Assembly (NCBI GenBank): GCA_963728445.1
Contig: CAVSJO010000008.1
Location: 62,001 to 126,000 of the forward strand
From: CAVSJO01 sp963728445
Lineage (GTDB): Bacteria; Gemmatimonadota; Gemmatimonadetes; Longimicrobiales; RSA9
Direction of reading: 5' to 3'
DNA: 64,000 nt
The notes below the pieces were generated by a model, which saw only the letters and a list, made by a program, of their open reading frames with translations, searched no databases and was not told the origin of the DNA. The stretch's first letter is position 1. Every line of letters begins with the position of its first letter. This document shows positions 51,906-60,878 of this stretch, one piece after another. A program made the position numbers and the translations under genes.

Positions 51906-54413
51906 CTAGGGTATCGTTACGGTGCCGGCTATGGTGGCCAGCGCGTCACCATTCGACGTCACGCCAATGGCGACAACCGTGAACATGTCACCCGAGTCGC
52001 CCGTGAGGCCGGACGGCTGGATGTCGTAGCGGAAGACACGCTTGCCGCCCGTGATGTCGCTGATGGCCGGGCTCGAGTCGGTCCCGAGGAGCTCGAGCTG
52101 ACCCGCACCATTGATCACGTAGAAGCGGACACTCGCGAACGGCGTGGCCGAGGTCGTAAGCGTGTCCACCTGGACGGTCGCCTCGATCTTCGACTGCTCC
52201 GCCGCCGTCAGCTCCCACCAGTCAACGCCGGCCCACGTCGCCGTCGGCGTCGGGGTGTAGGCGAAGGCCTGGCTGCTCGTCGCCGTGTTACCCGCCACGT
52301 CCGCGATATCGTAGATCATCGCGTCCGGGTAGTTCCACACCGTGGTCGGCGTGTCGTTGTTCGCGCCCCCGACGGCCGTCGTCTGCGCGATCGCGCGGAT
52401 GAAGTTGTCGAACGTGTTGGTGATCGTCACGTCCGTCGTCAGCGTGTCCTGACCGTACGTCCCGAACGTCTGCGTCGGGCCGCCGGAGAACACCGCCCAG
52501 CCGGCGTTGTAGCTCAGACCGGCGTCGGCGCTGGCGAAGTCCAGGTTGTCCGCGCCCTCCGCCGTGAACGTCACCGACGTCCCGCCCGACGCACTCGTCA
52601 GCGCAGGAGCCGTGAAGTCGACGATCTCCGGAGCGACGTCGTCGTTCAGCACCCGGATCATGACCGTGTTGCTCTTGTTGCCGGCCTTGTCGACCACGTA
52701 GCCCGAGTACACGAAGTACCCGTTGTCCGTGACGGGCGGAACCGCCGTAACGCCGTCATCGGCAACCGGCTTGCAGCTCGAGCCCGAACCCACGTAGCAG
52801 GTCGGGGTGGCCGAGGCCGTGTCGTAGCGCATGACGGTCACGTGGACCGGGGTCGTCGTGCCGAATCCGCTGGCGCCCACGTCCTGGTACTCGACGTGGA
52901 AGACGTCCGTGTTCGCGGTCGTGTACGACGTGTCGTTCGGCGCGCGCTGCGGATCGAGCGTCGCAGGCAGCATCTCGATCGTCGGCGCCTGCGTGTCGAT
53001 CCCGAAGTGGGCCGAGTCCGTCGCGGCGGCGAGGGTGTCACCGCGGAGCTGCAGCGTCCGGGTGTTGCCCAGCGAGTCCATGATCTTCAGGACCGCCACG
53101 TACGCCGTCGTGTCGGACGAATCCTCGAGGTCGCCGTACGACTCGATCTGCGAGAGCGAATCGTACGAAGCGCCCGCCCAGAACGTGTACGTGACGTCGT
53201 CCACGCCCGTGTCCACCGCGCCCGAGAGGGCCGTGGTCTGGAACTGGGTCGTATCGACGAGCGTCATGAGCGACGCGTCGTTGATCCAGTGGTACGGCTT
53301 CATGGACAGCGAGAAGTTGACGCTGTCCGGCTTCATGTTGTCGTACTGCACGCCCGCGGCGGAGCCCGTCGGGCCCGTCGCGCCGGCCGTCGTGACCGTC
53401 GTGACCGCGGCGTTCAGGTTCGTCGTCTGGAAGTTGGCCAGCGTGGCCGAGTCGGCGTAGAACGTGACCTCGAAGCCGTCGTCCGGCGTCTGGTCCGTCT
53501 TCGTGCCGATCGTGCTGCTGCCGTCCTTCAGGTTGAACGTCACGCGGCCGACCGACCCGCCCGAGTACAGCGCCGGGTGGGCGACCAGCGTCACGTCACC
53601 GTCCGTCCACAGAAGTCCCGTGTTCGGGTTGATGGCGCTGTCCGGCATCATCATCGAGACGAGCGTCACGTTGGCGTTCGCGAACACGAGGGACTGGTTC
53701 GCCGTGGCGACCTCCGAGCCCGAGGGCCCGTAGACCTTGGCGACGATCGAGTGCGGCCCGTTCAGGAACAGCGGATTGCCGTTGTCGTCCAGGCCGGCCG
53801 TGTTGAAGCTGCACACGATCGTCTGGAGCGCCTCGGTCGACTGCGGCGCGTCACCCGTCGAGCTGCTGGCGGAGACGGACTGCGTGCAGACCTCGGTGCT
53901 GTCGACGAAGACCTTGACGCTGCTGACGTCGCCCGGCTGGGCGTCGAGGTTCAGCGTGACGTCGATCTGCCCGAACGTGCCCTGCGGGTTGACCGGCGTG
54001 GTCGTGTTGTTCTTGGTGATCGACGCGATCGTCACCGCCGTGACGCCGGGCCCGGTCGAGCCCGTCACCGTGACGTTGCCCGCGCCCTGCACGGTCGCGT
54101 CCGCCGTCGACGTGGCGATGATCGTGGCCTGGCCCGACGCGACCGCCGTGACCTTACCGGTCTGATCGACCGTGGCCACCGACGAGTTGCTGGAGGACCA
54201 GGAGACCGTCTTGGCCGTGCTCTGCGTGCCGCCCGTGACCGTGGCGACGAACTGACCCGTCTGGCCGGCAGCCAGCGTGATGCTGGACGGCACGACCACG
54301 ACGCTCAGCGGCGTCACGTTCGGAGCGACGGTTTCGTTCTGACAGGCGGCCGCCGATACGACCAGCGCGCCCATCGCAACGAAGCGCCAGATTCCTGACG
54401 TTCGAGGCTTCAT
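51906..54413 (-). CDS. large Ig-like (BIG2) surface lipoprotein
   Basis: 835 aa with GAGGAGGAG before ATG and a lipoprotein signal (FVAMGALVVSAAAC). Residues ~35-118 are a bacterial Ig-like type 2 domain (VVVVPSSITLAAGQTGQFVA...VSWSSSNSSVATVDQTGKVTA). The remainder is a long series of beta-sandwich-like segments without further clear families, rich in Thr, Asp and Val. Codon use is less GC-biased, as common for surface proteins. Exported and anchored; probable adhesin or S-layer-like factor. Confidence 0.78.
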   Translation of the reverse strand: MKPRTSGIWRFVAMGALVVSAAACQNETVAPNVTPLSVVVVPSSITLAAGQTGQFVATVTGGTQSTAKTVSWSSSNSSVATVDQTGKVTAVASGQATIIATSTADATVQGAGNVTVTGSTGPGVTAVTIASITKNNTTTPVNPQGTFGQIDVTLNLDAQPGDVSSVKVFVDSTEVCTQSVSASSSTGDAPQSTEALQTIVCSFNTAGLDDNGNPLFLNGPHSIVAKVYGPSGSEVATANQSLVFANANVTLVSMMMPDSAINPNTGLLWTDGDVTLVAHPALYSGGSVGRVTFNLKDGSSTIGTKTDQTPDDGFEVTFYADSATLANFQTTNLNAAVTTVTTAGATGPTGSAAGVQYDNMKPDSVNFSLSMKPYHWINDASLMTLVDTTQFQTTALSGAVDTGVDDVTYTFWAGASYDSLSQIESYGDLEDSSDTTAYVAVLKIMDSLGNTRTLQLRGDTLAAATDSAHFGIDTQAPTIEMLPATLDPQRAPNDTSYTTANTDVFHVEYQDVGASGFGTTTPVHVTVMRYDTASATPTCYVGSGSSCKPVADDGVTAVPPVTDNGYFVYSGYVVDKAGNKSNTVMIRVLNDDVAPEIVDFTAPALTSASGGTSVTFTAEGADNLDFASADAGLSYNAGWAVFSGGPTQTFGTYGQDTLTTDVTITNTFDNFIRAIAQTTAVGGANNDTPTTVWNYPDAMIYDIADVAGNTATSSQAFAYTPTPTATWAGVDWWELTAAEQSKIEATVQVDTLTTSATPFASVRFYVINGAGQLELLGTDSSPAISDITGGKRVFRYDIQPSGLTGDSGDMFTVVAIGVTSNGDALATIAGTVTIP

Positions 54414-54754
54414 ACCACTCCTCCTCTAACGAGGTGTGAAACATGTTGCCCGGCCGCCTCCCTGGCGGGTCCGGGTTCCTGCACGTGCGTACGCACGCTA
54501 TGCCGACACGTCGCCCCTTCCCCCATCGAAGGGGGGTGATGCGGGGGAGGACGCATCGACATGATCTGAGAGTCGGGGACCGGCAATCGTGCCGATCCAC
54601 GGCTCACAAAGTGTGTTCGGGTCGGGTCCCGCGTCAAGGCAGATGTTTCGGCGCGAGGAACGGGACGCGTCGGCGAAAGTGGGTTCTGGCACTGTGGCTG
54701 TCAAGGCTCTCGTGCCGCGGACACCTCTCCGGCGGTCGTGACGGCGCCCCGGCG
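54414..54754. other. 341-bp intergenic leader region
   Basis: No gene. It holds the ribosome site of the Ig-like gene, the palindrome at 54484, and two hairpins that could end the AMIN-like gene: CCCCTTC/GAAGGGG (54514-54534) and GATGCG/CGCATC (54538-54557). The rest shows nothing recognisable. Confidence 0.55.
54484..54497. promoter_or_regulatory. 14-bp perfect palindrome upstream of Ig-like lipoprotein
   Basis: CGTGCGTACGCACG, 71-84 bases upstream of the start at 54413. A dyad this perfect in a leader region suits a dimeric regulator; none is encoded nearby. Confidence 0.4.
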
Positions 54755-55528
54755 TCAGCGGACGTCGACGACGAGCCGCGGCGGGCTCGAGAGTTGGAGA
54801 ATGCGCACCTTCGGCGCGGCGGCAAGGCCGGCGGCCCAGGCCACGACGCCTTCGAAATCGCACGTCATGCGCAGCGTCCTCAGCCGATCCAGAGCGGGCT
54901 GCCGGCTGCGGTTCCCGACCGTCGGCTGGCCAGCGTCCGTGTGGGCGCTCGTCGCCTGGAACCGGACCCGCAGGCCGGCGGGGGCGGCCACGTCCACGGG
55001 GCGTCCGGAGCCGCACTCCCGGGCCGGCCCGTCGAGGCGTTCGACGGAGTACGCCGGAACACCCCCCTCGAATTCGAAGACCAGACGGTCGAAGGCCGCA
55101 TGAGCGGCGGTCCGGACGTCCACGAGCGTCGCGCCGGCAGCCCCTTCCGACCAGAGCGGCGGCGACGACCACGGGCCGGCGTCCGATCCGGCGCCAGCGT
55201 CGGCGGCGTTTTTGTCTCCGGATCCAGCGCGGGACGTATCAGCCGGGGCCGTGCCGGCCGGCGAGGGCGGCGTCCCGCTCGCGGGGCCTGCCGGCATGCT
55301 GGCCATGCTTCCTGGCGCGGTCGAGTCCGAGGACGGCGTCCGCCGGACGGCGGCTCCCTCCTCCACGCCGCTTCCGGCCGCTGCCTCGCCCCCGCCGGCG
55401 CCGCAGGCCCCGAGTGCGGGCGACAGCGCGACGGCGGCGAGCATGAGGAGGCGGGTGCGGCGTCGTGCGCCGGCGGCGCCTCGCAGGCTTCGCGTCGTGT
55501 GGGGACGGACGTTCGGGAAGGTCGTCAT
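54755..55528 (-). CDS. AMIN-like domain lipoprotein
   Basis: 257 aa. Signal LLMLAAVALSPALGAC with lipobox is followed by a ~75-residue Gly/Ala/Ser/Pro linker and a C-terminal AMIN-like domain (DVRTAAHAAFDRLVFEFEGG, TDAGQPTVGNRS, LRMTCDFEGVVAWAAGL, SSPPRLVVDVR). Related proteins occur in actinobacteria and Gemmatimonadota and may bind cell-wall or envelope glycans. Divergent from the small lipoprotein at 55640. Confidence 0.75.
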   Translation of the reverse strand: MTTFPNVRPHTTRSLRGAAGARRRTRLLMLAAVALSPALGACGAGGGEAAAGSGVEEGAAVRRTPSSDSTAPGSMASMPAGPASGTPPSPAGTAPADTSRAGSGDKNAADAGAGSDAGPWSSPPLWSEGAAGATLVDVRTAAHAAFDRLVFEFEGGVPAYSVERLDGPARECGSGRPVDVAAPAGLRVRFQATSAHTDAGQPTVGNRSRQPALDRLRTLRMTCDFEGVVAWAAGLAAAPKVRILQLSSPPRLVVDVR

Positions 55529-55639
55529 GAGGCTGCGTCATCCCGCAAGACGCGCACCGCAAGTCCCTGCGGGTCCGGAACTTGCCCGGTCCGGCACCGG
55601 ATCAGTGCCGACAGTCTCATACTCGAACCGGAGGAACCG

Positions 55640-55870
55640 ATGAGGAAACGCATTCTGACGCTGGCCTTCGTGCCCGCGGTGGCGTTCGCGCTGGGCGCCT
55701 GCACGGCCCAGAAGACACAGGAAGGAGAAGCACCCGACGTGGAGGTCGAGGGCGGGCAGCTTCCGAAGTACGACGTGGAGCCGGCGGACGTGGACGTTAA
55801 GACGGACACGACGCAGGTGGAGGTGCCCACGGGCGTGGACGTGCACCCCGACACCAGCGCGGGGGCCTGA
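55640..55870 (+). CDS. small acidic lipoprotein
   Basis: 76 aa after GGAGG. RILTLAFVPAVAFALGAC is a lipoprotein signal; the mature part is acidic with a repeating valine/aspartate pattern (PDVEVEG, YDVEPADVDVKTDTTQVEV). No domain recognised. Ends 8 bases before the convergent sugar kinase. Confidence 0.68.
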   Translation: MRKRILTLAFVPAVAFALGACTAQKTQEGEAPDVEVEGGQLPKYDVEPADVDVKTDTTQVEVPTGVDVHPDTSAGA

Positions 55871-55878
55871 GCGGCGTC

Positions 55879-56844
55879 CTAACGGACTCGCCGCACCACG
55901 ACCCCGTCGAGCAGCGAACTCGCGTCGCTGCGCCGGAGCAACCGGTCGCCCCGTGCCACGAGCACGGCGGTCCCGGCGGCGACGGCGGCGCGCAGCGCCC
56001 CGGCGGGGTCGTCGTGCGTCCGGAGGTGAAGGACGAGGGCCGCGAGGAACGCGTCCCCCGCACCGACGGCGCTGCCGGACCCGGACACCGCAGGCGGCTC
56101 GGCGTGCCAGACCCCGTCGGGCGTGGCGAGCACGGCTCCGGCCGCGCCGAGGGTGACGGCGGCGACGGCCGGCCCGAAGCCGAGCAGGTCGGCGGCGGCG
56201 CCCGCGGCGGCACCGGCGGGCCCGCCAACGCCGGCCCCGGCGTCATCGAGCGGACGGCCCAGCAGGCGTGCGGCCTCGTGCAGGTTGGGGACGAGGAGGT
56301 CGCAGCCGGCGGACGCGGCGAGGCGGAGGGGTTCGCCGTCGCAGTCCGGCACGAAGCGGGCGCCGCACGCGCGAGCGGCGTCTCCGACGCGGGCGTGGAA
56401 GTCGGGCTCGAGGCCGGGCGGCAGGCTGCCGCACGTCAGCACCCAGTCGGGCCGGTGCTCCCGGATGGCAGCGGCGACGGCGACGGCCAGGGCCTCGGAC
56501 TCCGCGGCATCGAGGACGGGCCCGCGGGGGTTCAGCAGCAGGCTCCGGCCCGTGGACGCCTCGCGCACGCCCGCGAACACGCGCGTTTCGCCCGAGATCG
56601 GGACGTGGACGAGGGGCAGGCGTTCGGCCGCGAGCATGACGCGGAGCTCGTCGCCGGCCGCTCCTCCGAGCGGCGCGACGGCCACGGCCTCGCCGCCCAG
56701 CTCCGCCACCGCGCGGGCGACGTTGATGCCCTGGCCTCCCGCGCGGCGGCGCGGCATCGCGACGCGGTTGGCGTCGTCCCAGACCAGGGCGTCGGCCTCG
56801 AAGAGCAGGTCGACGGAGGGGTTCGGCGTGACGGTGAGGATCAC
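55879..56844 (-). CDS. PfkB-family 1-phosphofructokinase-like sugar kinase
   Basis: 321 aa from GTG overlapping the acyltransferase stop. ILTVTPNPSVDLLFEADALVW and RRRAGGQGINVARAVAELGG are the first PfkB signature region; SGSGSAVGAGDAFLAALVLHL is the second with the catalytic Asp (GAGD). The TPNPxxD start is typical of FruK/LacC-type kinases. Coupled to a sugar N-acyltransferase-like gene, so an amino-sugar or tagatose/fructose phosphate is plausible. Confidence 0.85.
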   Translation of the reverse strand: MILTVTPNPSVDLLFEADALVWDDANRVAMPRRRAGGQGINVARAVAELGGEAVAVAPLGGAAGDELRVMLAAERLPLVHVPISGETRVFAGVREASTGRSLLLNPRGPVLDAAESEALAVAVAAAIREHRPDWVLTCGSLPPGLEPDFHARVGDAARACGARFVPDCDGEPLRLAASAGCDLLVPNLHEAARLLGRPLDDAGAGVGGPAGAAAGAAADLLGFGPAVAAVTLGAAGAVLATPDGVWHAEPPAVSGSGSAVGAGDAFLAALVLHLRTHDDPAGALRAAVAAGTAVLVARGDRLLRRSDASSLLDGVVVRRVR

Positions 56845-58097
56845 ACCCGCAGGAAGATCCGTCGGCGGTAGAGGATTCCCATGAGGCCGAGGAACACGAG
56901 CACGTACGTGACCGCGAAGGCCAGGGACGCGTTCACGGGACTCAGCCACGGGAGGAACAGCGTCTCGTAGAGCCAGGCGTAGGTCGTGGTCCCGCCTACG
57001 TGCGTGAGGGTGAGGGAGCGGGTCACGATGCCCGACAGGAAGAACGCGGCGATGGCGTTCGTCCCGAAGACGACGAAGGGCAGGGTCCAGACGCCGCGGC
57101 GCCGCTTCACGTCCACGGCCCAGTAGCAGAGGGCGAGGAGGACCATGGCGAAGCCGCCGGTGAAGAGCACGTAGGAGCCGGTCCAGAGGTTCTTGTTGAT
57201 GGCGAAGACGGCGCCCCACGCGGCGCCGATGCCGAGCAGCACGTTCCCCGCCGCGAACAGGCCGATCGTCTTCTCCTCGGCGGACCGGTCCGAGCGCAGC
57301 CAGCGGCCGACCTGCGCCCCCACGAGCAGGGTGGCGACGGCGCCCATGGTGCTGAGCAGTCCCTCCGGATCCCACGTCTTCGACCACACCCACATGTGCT
57401 GCGTGCCGAGCACGGACCGGTCGATCCACGAGCCCAGGTCCAGGCCCGGCTCGAGGGCGCCGGGCCCACCGGTGCCGGGGACGGGGACGCGGGTCTGCAG
57501 GAGCCAGTAGCCGAGGAGCAGCGCCGCCGCCGCGACGATCTGACCCGCCCTGTCGAGGAGGATCAGCAGCAGTCCGCCGACCAGGTACGCCAGCGCGATG
57601 CGCTGCAGAACCCCCATGATGCGGATCTCCCCGAAGTTGTAGCTCGGGAAGCCGTTCATCACGAGCCCGATGAGGAAGATGATCGCCGCCCGCGTCGCGA
57701 CCTTGCGGACGAGATCCAGCCGCTCGGCGCCCCGGGCGCGACGCTTGCCGAACGAGAAGACCGCCGCGACGCCCACGATGAAGACGAAGAAGGGGAAGAT
57801 CAGATCCGTGGGCGTCCAGCCGTTCCACGTCGCGTGCTCGAGGGGCGCGTAGATGTGGCTCCAGCTCCCCGGATTGTTGACGAGGAGCATGGCCGCGATC
57901 GTGGCACCGCGGAACACGTCCAGGGAGAGGAGGCGTCCCGGCCGCTCGCTGATGGGGAGGGCGCTCGGGGCGACGTCGCCTGCAGCGGGCGCGGCCCCTG
58001 GCCGGGCCTCGGGGGCGGATCCGGCGCCGGCGGACGCGGCGTCGGGCGTCGCCCGTGACGGCGGCGCGGAAGCGGGAGGTGCGGTGCTCTCGGCCAT
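56841..58097 (-). CDS. HGSNAT-like membrane acyltransferase (DUF5009/COG4299)
   Basis: 418 aa with ~10 helices. After a ~50-residue Ala/Pro-rich N-terminus it reads RLLSLDVFRGATIAAMLLVN, then HATWNGWTPTDLIFPFFVFI, GVLQRIALAYLVGG and VFGTNAIAAFFLSGI, all typical of heparan-alpha-glucosaminide N-acetyltransferase relatives. The conserved His is in the HATWNGW patch. Acetylates glucosamine-type sugars across the membrane in characterised relatives. The start at 58097 has no strong ribosome site. Confidence 0.83.
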   Translation of the reverse strand: MAESTAPPASAPPSRATPDAASAGAGSAPEARPGAAPAAGDVAPSALPISERPGRLLSLDVFRGATIAAMLLVNNPGSWSHIYAPLEHATWNGWTPTDLIFPFFVFIVGVAAVFSFGKRRARGAERLDLVRKVATRAAIIFLIGLVMNGFPSYNFGEIRIMGVLQRIALAYLVGGLLLILLDRAGQIVAAAALLLGYWLLQTRVPVPGTGGPGALEPGLDLGSWIDRSVLGTQHMWVWSKTWDPEGLLSTMGAVATLLVGAQVGRWLRSDRSAEEKTIGLFAAGNVLLGIGAAWGAVFAINKNLWTGSYVLFTGGFAMVLLALCYWAVDVKRRRGVWTLPFVVFGTNAIAAFFLSGIVTRSLTLTHVGGTTTYAWLYETLFLPWLSPVNASLAFAVTYVLVFLGLMGILYRRRIFLRV

Positions 58098-58241
58098 GGA
58101 CGGGACTCCCTGGGGCTGTGGAGTGTAGCAAACGTAGCGTGTTCCCGGCACTCCGGTCCAGCGCGCCGCCGCTTGCCGGGCGCCGGGCGCCCCGGCCACA
58201 TTCACAATGACCGACCGACCGACCCCCGACAGGAACCCGCC

Positions 58242-60308
58242 ATGGCATCCGAGCTCCGAAACATCTCCGTGGAGAAGCGCCCCGGCCGCATGCGCTTCGA
58301 CGGCCGCGTCCTCTTCCTGGTGGACGACGCGGACCTGATCCGGCGGCAGCTCGAGGGCGAGGACCTGAGCGTGGACGAGGCCGTCGCCGCGGGGCTGCGG
58401 GACCAGATCTCCACCGACGAGATCACGCCCGCCTACATCTGCTACTACTTCGACGAGACGCTGGGCCAGTTCCCGTACCTCGGGCTGCGGGCCGGCGGAG
58501 AGGCGCCGATCACGCGGGGCAGCGTGAAGAAGGGCGGATTCGTGTGCTCCGTCGCCGGCAAGCGGCGCGGGAAGGGGAGCAGCCGGGAGCAGTCGCCGTA
58601 CGCCGAGCTCATGGCGGGCATCCACGTGGTCATCGCCGAGAACATCGAACGCATCTACAACGAGAACTGCCAGAACCTCGGGATCCTCACGTCCACCGAC
58701 TTCTCCCTCATCGACCGCATCCGGGGCGGCGAGGAGATCGAGCTCGCCGAGTTCACGGAGGGCGTCGACCCCATCACGCGCCAGATCATCGAGTACGGCG
58801 GCCTGTTCGAGTTCAACGTCGCCCGGCTCCAGGGGAAGGTCGAGATCCCGCCGGTGGAGTCGCAGTCGGACGCGGGCGGGGCCCGGACGAAGCCGATGAC
58901 GGTGGCCGAGAAGATCTTCGCCCGTCACTGGGTCGTCGACGCGTCGAAGGGCGAGTTCGGGGTCCCGTGGGTGGCGCCGGGCGAGAGCGGCTTCGTGGGC
59001 ACGGACTGGCGCTTCTCCCACGAGTACGTCACGCCCATGGCCGCGATCTTCTTCGAGGAGAAGCTGGGCGACGACGCGAAGGTGAACGACGCCGGCTCCA
59101 TCATCATGTTCCGGGACCACCTCACGTACCTGCACCAGGTCATGCCGCAGGAGCGGGTTCAGCTCGGGCTGCTGGACGTGGCCCGTCAGCTCAAGGACAA
59201 GCAGGAGGCGTTCGCGAAGAAGCAGGGCGTGATCTACTACGGGGAGCGCGTCGGCTTCCGCCTCGGCTCCGAGGCGATCTGCCACTCGAAGATGCTCGAG
59301 GAGTACGCCGAGCCGGGCCAGCTCATCGTCGGAACCGACTCCCACACCCCGCATTCGGGCGCCATCGGCGCCATCGCCTTCGGCGTCGGCACCACCGCCA
59401 TCTTCAACTCGTGGATCACGAAGGACGTGCGCGTCTCGGTGCCGCCGTCCTTCAAGGTCGTCGTGCGCGGGACGAAGCCTAACAACGTGACGGCCAAGGA
59501 CTTCATGCTCGAGATCCTGCGCCACCCCTACATCCGGGACGGCCACGCCATCGGCCAGATCATCGAGTACGCGGGCGAAGCCGTCGAGGCGCTGTCCATC
59601 GACGAGCGCGCCACCATGACGAACATGGCGGCGGAGGTCGGGGCCTTCACCGGCATCGTGGCGCCGGACGGCAAGGCCGTCGACTACCTCGTGTCGGAGC
59701 GCGGGATGGAGCGGGCGCGGGCGGAGCGGCTGATCGACGGGCTGCAGTCCGACCCGGACGCCGAGTACGTGAAGCTCATCGAGATCGACGCTTCGACGAT
59801 CCGACCGATGGTCGCGCTGCCCGGCGACCCCGGAAACGGGCTCTACGTCGACGAGCTGGACGAGGAGCCGGTCCGCATCGACGTCGCCTACGCCGGCTCG
59901 TGCACCGCCGGCAAGAAGGAGGACATGGACATGTACGCGTCCGTGCTCCGGACCGCCCAGGAGGCGGGCCAGCGGGTCCACCCGGACGTGAAGCTGTACA
60001 TCCAGTGCGGCTCCCAGGAGGTCCGGGACTACTGCGAGCGCGAGGGCTACCTCGACCTCTTCGAGGCGATGGGCGCCGAGTTCATCGAGCCCGGCTGTGG
60101 CGCGTGCATCGCCGCCGGCCCGGGCACCAGCTCGAGCGCCGACGAGGTCACCATCAGCTCGCAGAACCGCAACTTCCCCGGCCGCTCCGGCCCCGGGCAG
60201 CTCTACCTGGCGTCCCCGTACACCGTCATGGCCAGCGCCATAGCGGGGCACGTCGCCGAGTGGCGGCGCGGGCAGCCCATCCGGGTCCTGGAGCCAGCGG
60301 GGGCGTAG
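58242..60308 (+). CDS. aconitase-family hydratase with N-terminal swivel domain
   Basis: 688 aa. Domain order is reversed from standard aconitase: residues ~50-170 form the LeuD/aconitase-C-like swivel (STDEITPAYICYYFDETLGQ, GKRRGKGSSREQSPYAELMA), and the catalytic LeuC-like part follows (~215-680) with GTDSHTPHSGAIGA, AYAGSCTAGKKEDMDM and EPGCGACIAAGPGT, giving the three cysteines of a [4Fe-4S] cluster. Both halves of a 3-isopropylmalate-dehydratase-type enzyme are thus in one chain. It could be an isopropylmalate, citrate or methylcitrate-type hydratase; no pathway genes flank it. Confidence 0.8.
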   Translation: MASELRNISVEKRPGRMRFDGRVLFLVDDADLIRRQLEGEDLSVDEAVAAGLRDQISTDEITPAYICYYFDETLGQFPYLGLRAGGEAPITRGSVKKGGFVCSVAGKRRGKGSSREQSPYAELMAGIHVVIAENIERIYNENCQNLGILTSTDFSLIDRIRGGEEIELAEFTEGVDPITRQIIEYGGLFEFNVARLQGKVEIPPVESQSDAGGARTKPMTVAEKIFARHWVVDASKGEFGVPWVAPGESGFVGTDWRFSHEYVTPMAAIFFEEKLGDDAKVNDAGSIIMFRDHLTYLHQVMPQERVQLGLLDVARQLKDKQEAFAKKQGVIYYGERVGFRLGSEAICHSKMLEEYAEPGQLIVGTDSHTPHSGAIGAIAFGVGTTAIFNSWITKDVRVSVPPSFKVVVRGTKPNNVTAKDFMLEILRHPYIRDGHAIGQIIEYAGEAVEALSIDERATMTNMAAEVGAFTGIVAPDGKAVDYLVSERGMERARAERLIDGLQSDPDAEYVKLIEIDASTIRPMVALPGDPGNGLYVDELDEEPVRIDVAYAGSCTAGKKEDMDMYASVLRTAQEAGQRVHPDVKLYIQCGSQEVRDYCEREGYLDLFEAMGAEFIEPGCGACIAAGPGTSSSADEVTISSQNRNFPGRSGPGQLYLASPYTVMASAIAGHVAEWRRGQPIRVLEPAGA

Positions 60309-60878
60309 GGGGAACGGGGACGGCGGGGGCGTAGGAGCGGGGAGGCGCACAGGCCGGGCCGTCGCGCACAGGCCGGGCCGTCGCGCAGAGGCCGGAGGTC
60401 GCGCAGAGGCCGGAGGTCGCGCAGAGGCCGGAGGTCGCGCAGAGGCTGGGCCCGGGGCCCCGCCCCCCGGCCTCGGCCCCGGCCCCGGACGAAAGTGGAC
60501 ATCCACCCCGCCTCTCCTGCGTGAGTGTGCAGTTTCACCCGGAAATCGCACGAAATTGCACATCGACGCGCGGTGTGGCGCGCGCCGATGGCCGATTTCG
60601 TTCGAAATCCGGAGCCAATTGGCCACCGGGCGCCGCCAAGGAGCTTCGCTGGCCGATTTCGTCCGCTCTCCCCGCGGGCCCGAACGTAGACAAGCGTCAT
60701 CGCGTGCAGATCTGCCCGGGCGACCCGGATCACGGCGGGTCCGAGGGCGCGCCCCCGGTTCTTCCTCTCCTTCGCGCCCTTCGCGCCCTTCGCCCCCTCC
60801 GCACCTCCGTCCAGCCTGCGCCTCCGCGCGCCACTATCCCCCGGTGAACCGGCGCCGCCAGTGCGGGTACGGGGACCC
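60309..60878. other. 570-bp repeat-rich intergenic region
   Basis: No convincing gene. It contains the tandem array at 60345, two copies of a TGGCCGATTTCGT motif (60588 and 60649) with inverse-like AAATCG/CGAAAT patches around 60540-60610, and a CTTCGCGCCCTTCGC-type microsatellite near 60770-60800. A minus-strand frame crosses it but is only the shadow of these repeats. Confidence 0.6.
60345..60448 (+). repeat. 18-19 bp tandem repeat array
   Basis: Two units GCGCACAGGCCGGGCCGTC, three units GCGCAGAGGCCGGAGGTC and a partial sixth (GCGCAGAGGCTGGG). Head-to-tail, no spacers, so not CRISPR. Confidence 0.75.

Noticed and set aside
60345..60448. Possible CRISPR array
   Set aside because: Units are directly adjacent without spacers and there are no cas genes.
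60345..60626. Minus-strand start reading MANWLRISNEIG through the tandem repeats
   Set aside because: It becomes a Pro/Ala/Arg repeat made by the 18-mers and merges into the frame of another gene; no ribosome site.
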